Shown: positions 54,201 through 62,207 of the stretch, piece after piece | Position numbering within the stretch: the first letter of the stretch is position 1 | Layout of the letters: each line of letters starts with the position of its first letter | Origin: Phycisphaeraceae bacterium | GTDB taxonomy: Bacteria; Planctomycetota; Phycisphaerae; Phycisphaerales; SM1A02 | Assembly: GCA_019636755.1 (NCBI GenBank) | Contig: JAHBWZ010000011.1 | Span: 1 to 64,000 of the forward strand | Direction: 5' to 3' | DNA: 64,000 nucleotides | Notes under the pieces: model-generated | Told to the model about the DNA's origin: nothing | The model's database searches: none | Seen by the model: only the letters and a program-made list of their open reading frames with translations | Position numbers and translations under genes: made by a program

Positions 54201-54661
54201 TCCATCGCCTCACCGCGGCGGAAGCGCGCGTCGCCAGCATCGGCTTCCCCCACCGCAGCGATGGTCCGCAGCGACGGCCGCAGTACGACTACGAGCGTCG
54301 CGCGGGCGCGTGGGACACGCGGATCCAGCGGGGCTGGTACACCGAGCCCGGTCCCGCGCTCCCCCTGGTCGCCGCGGTCGACGGGGCGCTTGCCATTATC
54401 GGCCCCGGGGACGAGGTCCACGTGGAGTTCGAGGCACCCGCGTCGCCGACCCCCGGATTCGAGCGGACATTCGTCCTGGAGTGCCATGGCTGGTGCAAGG
54501 ACATGGATCTCTTCACGCGACACGGAGAAACCGTCGAACCACTTCCTGTGCAGACCATGCCCGACCCATCTCGCCCGGTGCTCCCGGGGGGCGCCCGCTC
54601 CGCCGCGGCGCTCCATGAGCAGTTCAACCGCCGATTCCAGTCCGGTCGGGCGGGGCGGTGA
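51221..54661 (+). CDS. TPR plus FG-GAP fusion lipoprotein
   Basis: An 1146-residue protein with a lipobox cysteine C24 (AALGAVGC). Residues about 40-215 hold TPR units (GQYRYDEALAIFRELADAHP, FLGQVIESRDPPAAEAAYREAL). From about 260 to 690 are FG-GAP repeats (GDYDNDGLIDVYLC, ADLDHDGDLDLLLAN, ADLDGDRDLDFIVL, LDITGDGAPGVLV). An ASPIC/UnbV-like segment follows at about 630-700 with VRIDWPDGVFQTEV. The C-terminal domain from about 725 begins with CPVLFAWDGSRFVFISDVLG and carries LAEPMEETLYLDALTMVAYD; similar C-terminal domains occur in other TPR/FG-GAP proteins (from memory). It combines in one chain what the neighbouring loci keep as TPR-lipoprotein and ASPIC genes. It overlaps the nitrilase gene (ATGA) and ArgR begins 4 bases after its stop. 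Confidence 0.78.
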   Translation: MKQPRRHLPAIAVAVLAALGAVGCRRSEPSPAPPPKPPAVTAAEMQQNDIAVGLMGQYRYDEALAIFRELADAHPGHPELHVNLAIATLNRQEEQDEQAAIGILRRVLSGAPAHARARYVLALLLFRNGENEEAETLLRAVAAQDPTDGYVQYFLGQVIESRDPPAAEAAYREALRLEPYLRSAAFRLSSILRRAGDDREAEQFLDLFIRLESNPRARTARYVYSEMGTMADAMALGPSPAARRPRPAGGLFEPPVPIPVDADDVVWRPAADGAPPSISACDPTGDGRLLIFIADAVRDADDANAVLVAEAPDRFRLDRTSILSKVTQVRAALFGDYDNDGLIDVYLCRRGPNQLWRRDGDGDWWNGAWIDVTGTSMTDGGVFDTIDGVFADLDHDGDLDLLLANADGPTVLLSNNRDGTFRRLGAEHGLDFSAAGAHRVLAADLDGDRDLDFIVLRASGRHEVWRNDRLWTWSRDVAFAAFEASPARTVVAADPDATGRMELVAVEASGHAVRWSWDGTGLVRSPIGAVATTPVDFAVLDITGDGAPGVLVPDGEQWRVVDPSAGAGDGQVSVSARGVWAPVLLDPARGPAIVGMDPGGPPRLWRAGDGRHPFTAVRLLGRDDPGNSLRTNAAGIGAQAQARVGGRWVALPGISATSLPGQSYGPAAVGLAGFEALDLVRIDWPDGVFQTEVAGVAPGVSDPPRLFSAGRTTVIAETQRQVSSCPVLFAWDGSRFVFISDVLGVGGMGYLLEPGVYAEPRPWERFQFPPGLPVARDGRIAIKLAEPMEETLYLDALTMVAYDLPEGWSLVLDERMQTGLPTVTGETRFYREERRITRAVDADGRTVTTRLRESDGVAPGLPESDRRFIGLLSRPQVLTMEFDGPLDRWTDPSAESMLIIDGWVEYPYSQTMFAAWQAGVVYEAPTVEARRADGAWIPVLEKFGYPAGFPRRMSVALEGLPEGCTALRLTTTQEIYFDRVVVAGAETPPDDLVVHRLTAAEARVASIGFPHRSDGPQRRPQYDYERRAGAWDTRIQRGWYTEPGPALPLVAAVDGALAIIGPGDEVHVEFEAPASPTPGFERTFVLECHGWCKDMDLFTRHGETVEPLPVQTMPDPSRPVLPGGARSAAALHEQFNRRFQSGRAGR

Positions 54662-54664
54662 CGC

Positions 54665-55132
54665 ATGGCAAGGGCAGGCGATCGAGATCAGCGGCAGGAC
54701 GCCATCCGGGAGCTGGTGGTCCGCAACGAGATCCACAGCCAGGATGAAATGGGTGCGTTGCTGGCGACGGAAGGCATCACCGTGACCCAGGCCACCCTCT
54801 CCCGCGACCTGCGCGAGATGGGGGTCCGCAAGCAGGGCGGGCTCTATCGGCTTCCGGAACTCCCCAAGGAGGCGATCCGCCGCCGACGGAGGGTGTTCCG
54901 GGAGCTGGCCGGAATGGTCCAGACCGTCTCACGGGGCGGGACCATCGTGGTGCTCCGTGCCCGCGTCGGCCAGGCGCCGGCCCTGGCCCTGGCCGTCTAT
55001 CAGGGAGAGTTCGTCGAGGTGATCGGTGCGGTGGCCGATGTAAACACGGTCCTCGTGGCGTGCGGGACTGCGGCACAGGCTCGCACGTTTGCGCGAGGCG
55101 TCGACGAGGCGATCGTGTTGCGCGGCCTCTGA
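54665..55132 (+). CDS. argR: Arginine repressor
   Basis: A 155-residue ArgR-type transcriptional regulator of arginine biosynthesis and breakdown. The N-terminal winged helix-turn-helix has IRELVVRNEIHSQDEMGALL and GITVTQATLSRDLREMGVRK, where SR of TLSRDL is the family DNA-contact motif. The C-terminal oligomerisation/arginine-binding region has GEFVEVIGAVADVNTVLVACGT and ends with helix AQARTFARGVDEAIVL. In E. coli the arginine-binding Asp residues sit in the GTIAGDDT segment; here the corresponding GAVADVNT retains only one Asp, so arginine sensing may differ. It lies 3 bases after the fusion lipoprotein, an unusual neighbour for argR, with no arg biosynthesis genes in view. Confidence 0.85.
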   Translation: MARAGDRDQRQDAIRELVVRNEIHSQDEMGALLATEGITVTQATLSRDLREMGVRKQGGLYRLPELPKEAIRRRRRVFRELAGMVQTVSRGGTIVVLRARVGQAPALALAVYQGEFVEVIGAVADVNTVLVACGTAAQARTFARGVDEAIVLRGL

Positions 55133-55294
55133 GCGGGCGATCGAGGGCGCAAGTCCGCGGCCGGGCGGCCACGGCGCGACCGCGAACGGGCGCCGGCGGC
55201 ATGAATAACGGCTGAAAGTACGCAATCTTCGAAGTGCCTCACGGGGTTCGGCGTGTTGCGATCGCGAATAGTCGCTGTATAGTCCGAGAACGTC
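55133..55294 (+). promoter_or_regulatory. Promoter region of the cytochrome gene
   Basis: TTGCGA at 55256-55261, a 16-base spacer and TATAGT at 55278-55283 form a good sigma-70-like promoter. The ATG at 55295 is only 12 bases after the -10, so the transcript could be nearly leaderless; no ribosome binding site is visible before the ATG. Confidence 0.55.
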
Positions 55295-58168
55295 ATGGCA
55301 GCCATACCAGAAACTCGCGTGCCGCCCCCGGGCCGGAAGAGGTACGTCCCGGCCGTCGGGCCGAAGCTCAAGAAGCTTCTCGCCGTCGTCTTCGCGCTCT
55401 TCGCCCTGCTGGTGGTGAACTCCGTCTACCTGCTGAGCGTGACGATCGCGGGCGTGCGGTTTCAGAATTGGTTCTACCTGAACATGTTCCTGCTGCACCT
55501 GGTGCTCGGCCTCGCCATCGTGGTGCCGGTCATCGTGTTCGGGGTGCTCCACATCCGCAATGCCAGGAACCGTCCGAACCGCCGGGCGATCCGGGCGGGG
55601 TATGCCCTCTTCGCGGCGGCGATCCTCATTCTGCTGTCCGGGTTCGTGCTGACCCGCGTGGATCTCTTCGGCCTCCGTTTCGAGGTGAACCAGCCCACGC
55701 TGCGGGGGGTCGCGTACTGGATGCACGTGCTCTGTCCGGCACTGGCGATCTGGCTCTTCGTGCTGCATCGACTGGCCGGGCGCCGCATCCGGTGGCGGGT
55801 CGGGCTCGCCTGGAGCGCGGTCGCCGCGGTCTTCGCCGGCGGCATGCTGATCCTGCAGGCGCAGGACCCCAGGGCCTGGGACGTGGTCGGACCCGAGTCG
55901 GGCGAGCGGTACTTCTTTCCTTCGCTCGCCCGGACATCGACCGGCAACTTCATCCCTGCGGAGGTGCTCGACAACAGCGATTACTGCATGGAGTGCCACC
56001 GGGATGTCCACGACCAGTGGACGCACAGCGTGCACCGGTTCGCGTCGTTCAATAACCCGGCGTACCTCTTCAGCGTGAAGGAGACGCGCCGGGACATGAT
56101 GGCGCGGGACGGGAACGTCCACGGCGCCCGCTTCTGCGCGGGCTGTCACGACCCCGTCCCGTTCTTCAGCGGCGCCTTCGACCATCCCCGCTTCGATGAT
56201 CCCGAATACGACCTTGCCGGTGACCCGATGGCCATGGCGGGCATCACCTGTTCGGTCTGCCATGCGATCTCGAATGTCAACAGTGTCCGGGGAAACGCGG
56301 ACTACACGATCGACGAGCCGATTCACTACCCGTTCACGTACAGCAGCAATCCATTCTTCCGATGGATCAACCGGCAGCTCATCAAGGCCAAGCCTGAATT
56401 CCACAAGGCCACGTTCCTGAAGCCGCTTCACCGGACGACGGAGTTCTGCAGCACCTGCCACAAGGTCCACCTCCCGGAGGAACTCAACGCGTACAAGTGG
56501 CTGCGCGGCCAGAATCACCACGATGCCTTCTGGCTCAGTGGTGTGTCCGGATACGGCGTGACCTCGTTCTACTACCCTCCGCAGGCCGAGCCCAACTGCA
56601 ATCAGTGCCACATGCCCCTCCGGGAGGTGAGTCCGGCGCCGAACTTCAGCGCGCGCGTCCGCGATGACTCCGGCGTGCCGAAGACGCTTGACCACATGTT
56701 CCCCTCCGCCAACACGGCGATTCCGTTCCTGCTCAGAGACCAGATGCGGGATGCGGACGCCGCGATCGAGGCGCACAAGGCGTTCAACGAGGGTGTCATG
56801 CGACTCGACATCTTCGGGCTCCGCCGCGGGGGTCGAATCGACTCCGAGATCATCGCACCGATCCGCCCGGAGGTTCCAGCGCTCGAGCGAGGCGGAACCT
56901 ACCTGCTCGAGACCGTGATCCGCACCGTCAGGATGGGACATGTCTTCACGCAGGGGACCGCCGATTCCAACGAAGTCTGGATGGAAGTGACGGTGCGGAC
57001 CGGGGGAGAAGTGATCGGTGCCAGCGGCTGGCGCGATCCGCGCGATGAATCGGTCGATCCCTGGTCACACTTCGTGAACGTGTTCATGCTTGATCGGGAC
57101 GGCAACCGGATCAACCGGCGGAACGCGGAAGACATATTCGTTCCGCTCTACAACAACCAGATCCCGCCGGGCGCGGCGGCGGTCGTGCACTATCGTCTCC
57201 AGGTGCCGCCCGACACCGTCGACCCGGTCGAAGTGCATGTGCGACTCCTGTACCGCAAGTTCGATACCGAGTACATGCGACTCGTGCATGGGGGGGACGA
57301 TTCGTATCGGAATGAACTGCCGATCATGGTGCTCGCCGAGGATCGCGTGACGTTTCCGGTCGAGGGCCGCGACCACATGGTCCGGAATGCGGAGTCCCCG
57401 ATCGAGCGGTGGCAGCGCTGGAACGACTACGGCATCGGACTGCTGCTGAAGGGTCAGTCGGGCGAACTGCGGCAGGCGCTTGCCGCGTTCCAGGAAGTCG
57501 AGCGGCTCGGTCGGCCGGATGGTCCGCTCAACCAGGCCCGCACCTACATCCGCGAGGGACTGATCCAGACGCACGCACCGGAGGCACTCCGCCGGGCGCT
57601 GGAGTTCAACCCGCCCGCCAACGAGTGGTCCGTGCTCTGGTTCGGTTCGGAGGTGGCCATGCGGAACGGAGATTTCGACCGGGCGATCGCCAACCTCCGG
57701 GACATCATCCGGGGCGGATTCCGCCAGGCCCACGGCCGTGGATTTGACTTCTCGAAGGACTACCGGGTGCACATCTCACTCGGGAATGCGCTGTACCAGC
57801 GTGCGCTCCAGGAGCGCGGCGAACGTCGGGACGCGATGATGCGGGAGGCCGTCGAGGCATTCGAGACCGCACTCGGCTATGAGCCCGAGGATCTCTCTGC
57901 GCACTACGGCATCGCACAGGCCTTCGCCGCGCTGGGAGAGACGGTCCTCGAGGAGAAGCACCGCGCGCTCCACGCGAAGTACAAGCCGGATGACAATGCA
58001 CGGGACTACGCCGTTGCACGCGCGCGGCTCCAGTATCCAGCGGCGAATCATGCGGCCGAAGCAGTGGTGATCTACGACCTGCAGCGGGCCGGGGCCATCG
58101 GTCTGCCTGACCTGGTCGCGCGTCTGTCCCGTGCAAGGAGCCTGGCCGATGACGACACACGGAACTGA
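55295..58168 (+). CDS. Membrane pentahaem cytochrome c with TPR C-terminus
   Basis: A 957-residue protein. The N-terminal about 190 residues hold five hydrophobic segments (27-49, 60-85, 101-120, 139-160, 168-188), with histidines H68, H86, H144 and H158 near the helices. Five CxxCH motifs follow: CMECH (231-235), CAGCH (281-285), CSVCH (319-323), CSTCH (385-389) and CNQCH (435-439), each able to hold a c-type haem; further His residues could be distal ligands. From about 540 to 700 the chain is beta-rich. The last about 260 residues contain TPR-like units (LGNALYQRALQERGERRDAM, YGIAQAFAALGETVLEEK). This suggests electron transfer across or at the outside of a membrane, with TPRs for partner binding. 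The stop overlaps the next gene by 20 bases. Confidence 0.85.
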   Translation: MAAIPETRVPPPGRKRYVPAVGPKLKKLLAVVFALFALLVVNSVYLLSVTIAGVRFQNWFYLNMFLLHLVLGLAIVVPVIVFGVLHIRNARNRPNRRAIRAGYALFAAAILILLSGFVLTRVDLFGLRFEVNQPTLRGVAYWMHVLCPALAIWLFVLHRLAGRRIRWRVGLAWSAVAAVFAGGMLILQAQDPRAWDVVGPESGERYFFPSLARTSTGNFIPAEVLDNSDYCMECHRDVHDQWTHSVHRFASFNNPAYLFSVKETRRDMMARDGNVHGARFCAGCHDPVPFFSGAFDHPRFDDPEYDLAGDPMAMAGITCSVCHAISNVNSVRGNADYTIDEPIHYPFTYSSNPFFRWINRQLIKAKPEFHKATFLKPLHRTTEFCSTCHKVHLPEELNAYKWLRGQNHHDAFWLSGVSGYGVTSFYYPPQAEPNCNQCHMPLREVSPAPNFSARVRDDSGVPKTLDHMFPSANTAIPFLLRDQMRDADAAIEAHKAFNEGVMRLDIFGLRRGGRIDSEIIAPIRPEVPALERGGTYLLETVIRTVRMGHVFTQGTADSNEVWMEVTVRTGGEVIGASGWRDPRDESVDPWSHFVNVFMLDRDGNRINRRNAEDIFVPLYNNQIPPGAAAVVHYRLQVPPDTVDPVEVHVRLLYRKFDTEYMRLVHGGDDSYRNELPIMVLAEDRVTFPVEGRDHMVRNAESPIERWQRWNDYGIGLLLKGQSGELRQALAAFQEVERLGRPDGPLNQARTYIREGLIQTHAPEALRRALEFNPPANEWSVLWFGSEVAMRNGDFDRAIANLRDIIRGGFRQAHGRGFDFSKDYRVHISLGNALYQRALQERGERRDAMMREAVEAFETALGYEPEDLSAHYGIAQAFAALGETVLEEKHRALHAKYKPDDNARDYAVARARLQYPAANHAAEAVVIYDLQRAGAIGLPDLVARLSRARSLADDDTRN

Positions 58169-60029
58169 CCGGGGGCACGGGCAGAACGTCCCGGCATCCG
58201 CGGACGAATACGTCGCCGCCGATGACGCGATCATCGGCCGCGCGTTCCGCTGGTCCCTGGTCGGGTTCGCGGTTCTCGCCGCCGCGATCGTCACGGTGCT
58301 CATGCTCCGGCGGGATCCGACGCCGGAGTCGAAGGTGATCGACCGCGGCACGATCGTTCCGGCCGAGGATCTCGCGCCTTCCCGGGACGCGATGCCCGTG
58401 ATCCGGTTCACGGACATCACGGAGGCCGCGGGCATCACCTTCCGGCAGTATGGTGGCGCGACCGGGGAGAAGCTGCTGCCGGAGACCATGGGCGGCGGCG
58501 TGGCGTTCCTCGACTACGACAACGACGGTCGACCGGATCTTCTCCTGGTCAACGGGATGGACTGGCCGGACCGTCCGCCGACGGGGCGTCGATATCACTC
58601 GGCGCTCTATCGCAACCTCGGAGACGGGCGCTTCCGGGAGGTGACCGACGAGGTCGGCCTGGACTTCGAACTGCAGGGGATGGGCATCGCCGTCGGTGAC
58701 TACGACGCGGACGGCAATGTCGATGTCTACCTCACGGCGGTCGGCCCCAACCGGCTTCTCGGCAACAGCGGGGGACGGTTCGAGGACCGGACGGCCGAGG
58801 CAGGCGTCGCCGGTGGCGACCGCGACTGGTCGACCAGTGCGGGGTTCGTCGACTATGACCGGGACGGCGCCCTGGATCTTTTCGTGTGCAACTACGTCGA
58901 GTGGTCGCGCGAGATCGATCTCCGCCTGAACTTCTCGCTCAACGGCGTCGATCGTGCGTATGGGCCACCGACGCTGTATCGCGGCACGAATTCCGTTCTC
59001 TATCGCAACGCCGGGGGCAGTCGATTCATCGACGTCTCCGCGCATGCCGGCATTCATGTGATCAATCCGGCCCAGGGCGCGCCGATGGGCAAGGGGCTGG
59101 CGGTCATCTTCCGCGACATCGACGACGACGGCTGGATGGACATCCTTGTCGCGAACGATACGGTGCAGAACTTCCTGTTCCGGAACATGAAGGACGGGAC
59201 CTTCACGGAGGTCGGAACCCGCGCGGGCGTGGCGTTCGACCCGATGGGGACGGCAACCGGGGCGATGGGCATCGACGTTGAGGAATTCGCCAACGACGGT
59301 CGACTGGCGATCGGCATCGGGAATTTCGCGAACGAGGCAACATCGTTCTTCGTGCAGTCGCCGGACCGTCCATGGCAGTTTGCGGACACGGCCGGTGCGG
59401 AGGGCGTCGGCTCGCCGAGCAGGCTCCGCCTCTCCTTCGGGCTGTTCTTCTTCGACGCGGATCTGGACGGCCGGCCCGACCTGCTCCAGGCAAACGGCCA
59501 CATCGAGGATGAGATCAACGAAGTCCAGCCAAGCCAGACGTACCGGCAACCGGCCCAGCTCTTCTGGAACCGCGGGCCCGAGCATCGCGCGTGCTACACG
59601 GTCATGCCCGACGACCGCACCGGTGACCTCGGGCGACCGATCGTCGGGCGCGGCGCTGCCTACGCGGACATCGATGGCGACGGGGATCTCGATGTCATCC
59701 TCACACAGGTGGATGGACCTCCGCTGCTGCTCCGCAACGACCAGGCGACCGGGCACCACTGGCTGCGCGTCCGGCTCCGCGGCGATGACGGCAATCCCGC
59801 CGGCATCGGCGCGCGGATCGAACTGACCGCGGGTGGCGTCACGCAACGGCGGGTCGTGATGCCGACGCGGAGTTACCTGTCGCAGGTCGAGCCGCTCGCG
59901 ACGTTCGGGCTCGGGTCGACGGCGGCCGTGGACACCGTCGAAGTCGTATGGCCGGATGGTGCCCGACAGCGCGTCGATGTCCCGGGCGTCGACCGCGAGA
60001 TCGAAGTGCGGCGGCAGCGCGAGGGATAG
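58149..60029 (+). CDS. Membrane-anchored FG-GAP/ASPIC protein
   Basis: A 626-residue protein. ATG 58149 has AAGGAG 8 bases upstream and lies inside the previous gene (overlap of 20 bases). An N-terminal transmembrane helix is at about 31-50 (WSLVGFAVLAAAIVTVLML). FG-GAP repeats: LDYDNDGRPDLLLVNG, GDYDADGNVDVYLTAVG, VDYDRDGALDLFVCNY, RDIDDDGWMDILVAND, FDADLDGRPDLLQANG and ADIDGDGDLDVILT. The C-terminus is an ASPIC/UnbV domain with MPTRSYLSQVEPLATFGLG and VEVVWPDGARQRV. It is coupled to the pentahaem-TPR cytochrome, the fourth TPR/FG-GAP pairing in the window and the only one tied to haems. It is anchored by a helix rather than a lipid. Confidence 0.82.
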   Translation: MTTHGTDRGHGQNVPASADEYVAADDAIIGRAFRWSLVGFAVLAAAIVTVLMLRRDPTPESKVIDRGTIVPAEDLAPSRDAMPVIRFTDITEAAGITFRQYGGATGEKLLPETMGGGVAFLDYDNDGRPDLLLVNGMDWPDRPPTGRRYHSALYRNLGDGRFREVTDEVGLDFELQGMGIAVGDYDADGNVDVYLTAVGPNRLLGNSGGRFEDRTAEAGVAGGDRDWSTSAGFVDYDRDGALDLFVCNYVEWSREIDLRLNFSLNGVDRAYGPPTLYRGTNSVLYRNAGGSRFIDVSAHAGIHVINPAQGAPMGKGLAVIFRDIDDDGWMDILVANDTVQNFLFRNMKDGTFTEVGTRAGVAFDPMGTATGAMGIDVEEFANDGRLAIGIGNFANEATSFFVQSPDRPWQFADTAGAEGVGSPSRLRLSFGLFFFDADLDGRPDLLQANGHIEDEINEVQPSQTYRQPAQLFWNRGPEHRACYTVMPDDRTGDLGRPIVGRGAAYADIDGDGDLDVILTQVDGPPLLLRNDQATGHHWLRVRLRGDDGNPAGIGARIELTAGGVTQRRVVMPTRSYLSQVEPLATFGLGSTAAVDTVEVVWPDGARQRVDVPGVDREIEVRRQREG

Positions 60030-60098
60030 GTCGGCGGGCGATGTCGGCGGCGTGCATCGCGCGGCAGGCATCACGTGGCAGGCATGGGCGCCCGTCCC

Positions 60099-60416
60099 CT
60101 ATCGAAGGCGGCGCAAGCCCATCTCGAAGTCTCCCTCGGGCACGGGGCGGAGCCATGCGACGGTGACCGGCGCGTTCAGCGGGGTTCCCGCCGGAAGCAG
60201 CCGGAGCAGGATGCCGGTCGTGCCGGTCGGCACTGGCAGGCGCGTCCGGAGCCGGAATCCGCCGTTCGAGGCATCCACCACAGCGAGCCGCAGCACCGTC
60301 ATCGGATCGTGGATCCAGATGAGCGTCGCTTCGCCGGGGAACGGCACCCGGTCGCGGTGACGGCGCTCGCCCGGGACGTCGTCCAGCGACCGATGCAGGG
60401 CCGACTCTCTGAGCAT
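60099..60416 (-). CDS. PilZ-like domain protein
   Basis: A 105-residue protein that resembles PilZ cyclic-di-GMP-binding domains: RRHRDR at residues 18-23 (Arg-rich motif RxxxR), VVDASNGG at about 46-53 (D48 and S50, the DxSxxG motif), and beta-strands between. No effector domain is attached. ATG 60416 was chosen because it gives a plausible start close to the RxxxR; no ribosome binding site is visible, and an extended frame starts at 60656. It is antiparallel to the ASPIC gene before it and divergent from the disordered protein. The sequence fits PilZ but the fold is not proven. Confidence 0.6.
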   Translation of the reverse strand: MLRESALHRSLDDVPGERRHRDRVPFPGEATLIWIHDPMTVLRLAVVDASNGGFRLRTRLPVPTGTTGILLRLLPAGTPLNAPVTVAWLRPVPEGDFEMGLRRLR

Positions 60417-60622
60417 GATGCCACGGTGGGATACGGCCCTCGCCCGGGGCCGGGGATCCCAGGCCCGCCACCGGCTGCCCCTGCGGCTGGGACGACCTGT
60501 GCGGACGGTCGGGCTCCCCGCAGGCGACGTCGAGTCCGGGAAGTCGGCGGGGAAACCTTCGAGGCCGGACGACGGCGGACCGATGGAAGAGAGTCCCGCA
60601 TGTCCTGCGGGAGCCACGGTCC

Positions 60623-62053
60623 ATGACCCCTGACACGAACAAGTCCGGCCCCACATCGACGACGATCGGCACCCCCGGGAGCCGGGTCGCCGATCCGGCC
60701 CACCCGGAGGCGGTCAGGCGGGATGGGCGCGAGGCCGGACCAGGCGAAGTCGCGCGCCCGGGCCCGTCGAATGCCGGGGACGCGTCGAGTGCCGGGGACG
60801 CACGCGACTCTGACGCCGACGTCGGATCCACGGCCGACGATGACTGCGGCCGTCTCGACGACGCGATCGCGAACCTGCATGACCTTGCCGGCATGCTGGG
60901 CGTGCGGGCCGACGCTCAGGACGAGCAGGAGGACGGGCCCGAAGGCGGCCGGCCGGATGCACCCGGACCGGACGGGGCTCGGCACGAGGACCCGGATGTC
61001 CCGGAGAACGCGCCTGACTCCGTCGAGGGGGCGTTGTCGGGGACAGTCGAAGACCTTGCCGCGATGATCGACGCCCTGCTCAGGGAGGGTGCCGAACCAC
61101 CCCCCGCCCCGAGTGCCTCGACCGGCGATGGCGTTGAATCCGCCGCGACCGCCGAGGCCGTGGAGACGCCGGTGCCGGCAGCGCGCAATGCGGCCCCACC
61201 GCCCGGAAGGGTGCGCCATCCGCAGGGCGCCCAGGCCACGTCGACGTCCACCGGCGGTGGGCCTGCCGCGTCGCCGTCGCCGCCCGGCGACGACGATGCG
61301 GAGAGAACCGCAGAACTCGCGCGTGAACTCGCGCTCGCCGACCTGGACCGCGAACTCGCCGACGGGGTCGATTCGATCATCGACGGAAGCTTCGAGTCCG
61401 TGACGCGCCTGCTCGATCAGATCTTCGACGCCTCCGTGGTCAGTCCGGACGAGGACGAGGCGACCGCGGAGGCGCTCGCTTTCGAGATCGAAGCCGGGGC
61501 GCTCCTCGCGGACGAGTCGTTCGCGCGGGGCGGATTCGACGCCGACGCATCCGGGACCGGGGACGAGGTCGACGCGCCGGAATCAGGGGACGGGCGTCCG
61601 GATGCTTCACCGGCGGCCGGGCCCGGCGCGGCAGGGCCGTGGATGGACGACGATGCCACGCCGGGCATCGACCTTCTCGGCGAAGTGGTCGAAGCCGCGG
61701 AAGTGGATGTCTCTGCCCGCGAAGACGACGTCGCCGCGCCCGCGGCCAGTCCCCGCGCGCCCCGAAGCGACGGGCCTGCGGGTGGCTCGTCCGGCGAGCC
61801 CGCCCGTCCGCCCACCGGACCCGGTCTGGTCGACGCTCGACCGGCGTCATCGCCGGGGTCGCGTCCCGCCGGCCGTAGTGCGTCCCGACGCCCGACGGTC
61901 GCGGTGACGGCGCTGCTGGTGCCGATGCTGGTCGCCCTGAGCGCGCCGCTTCGCCTGGTCCCGCCCAGCGTGCGACCGGTGGTCGACTGGCTCGCGATCT
62001 CGCTCGCGCTCTGGGCGCCGATCGTCTGGCTGGCGGTCCTTCTCAAGGGCTGA
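60623..62053 (+). CDS. Acidic, disordered protein with C-terminal membrane segments
   Basis: A 476-residue protein I cannot assign. Residues 1-410 are of low complexity, rich in Asp, Glu, Ala, Gly, Pro and Ser, with short helical stretches (for example DDAIANLHDLAGMLGVRADAQ, ERTAELARELALADLDRELADGV and DSIIDGSFESVTRLLDQIFD). Two hydrophobic segments lie at the very C-terminus (about 425-445, 455-474; VTALLVPMLVALS and WLAISLALWAPIVWLAVLL). It looks like a tail-anchored protein with a long disordered cytoplasmic region. Base composition is as GC-rich as its neighbours. The short helical repeats around an L-D-x-x-L pattern could be interaction motifs. A function is not suggested. Confidence 0.6.
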   Translation: MTPDTNKSGPTSTTIGTPGSRVADPAHPEAVRRDGREAGPGEVARPGPSNAGDASSAGDARDSDADVGSTADDDCGRLDDAIANLHDLAGMLGVRADAQDEQEDGPEGGRPDAPGPDGARHEDPDVPENAPDSVEGALSGTVEDLAAMIDALLREGAEPPPAPSASTGDGVESAATAEAVETPVPAARNAAPPPGRVRHPQGAQATSTSTGGGPAASPSPPGDDDAERTAELARELALADLDRELADGVDSIIDGSFESVTRLLDQIFDASVVSPDEDEATAEALAFEIEAGALLADESFARGGFDADASGTGDEVDAPESGDGRPDASPAAGPGAAGPWMDDDATPGIDLLGEVVEAAEVDVSAREDDVAAPAASPRAPRSDGPAGGSSGEPARPPTGPGLVDARPASSPGSRPAGRSASRRPTVAVTALLVPMLVALSAPLRLVPPSVRPVVDWLAISLALWAPIVWLAVLLKG

Positions 62054-62207
62054 TCATCCGTCCTCGACCGGCGCGGTCCGACCCCCTTCGGCCGTCTGCG
62101 GCTCACGTCGAGGCCACTTGGCAGCGTTCGAACGCCGCCGTATCCTGCGGGGCTTGCCCGTTCCCGGGACACCCACACCGCCTCCCCAGACCCTGCAGGC
62201 ACGCGCC

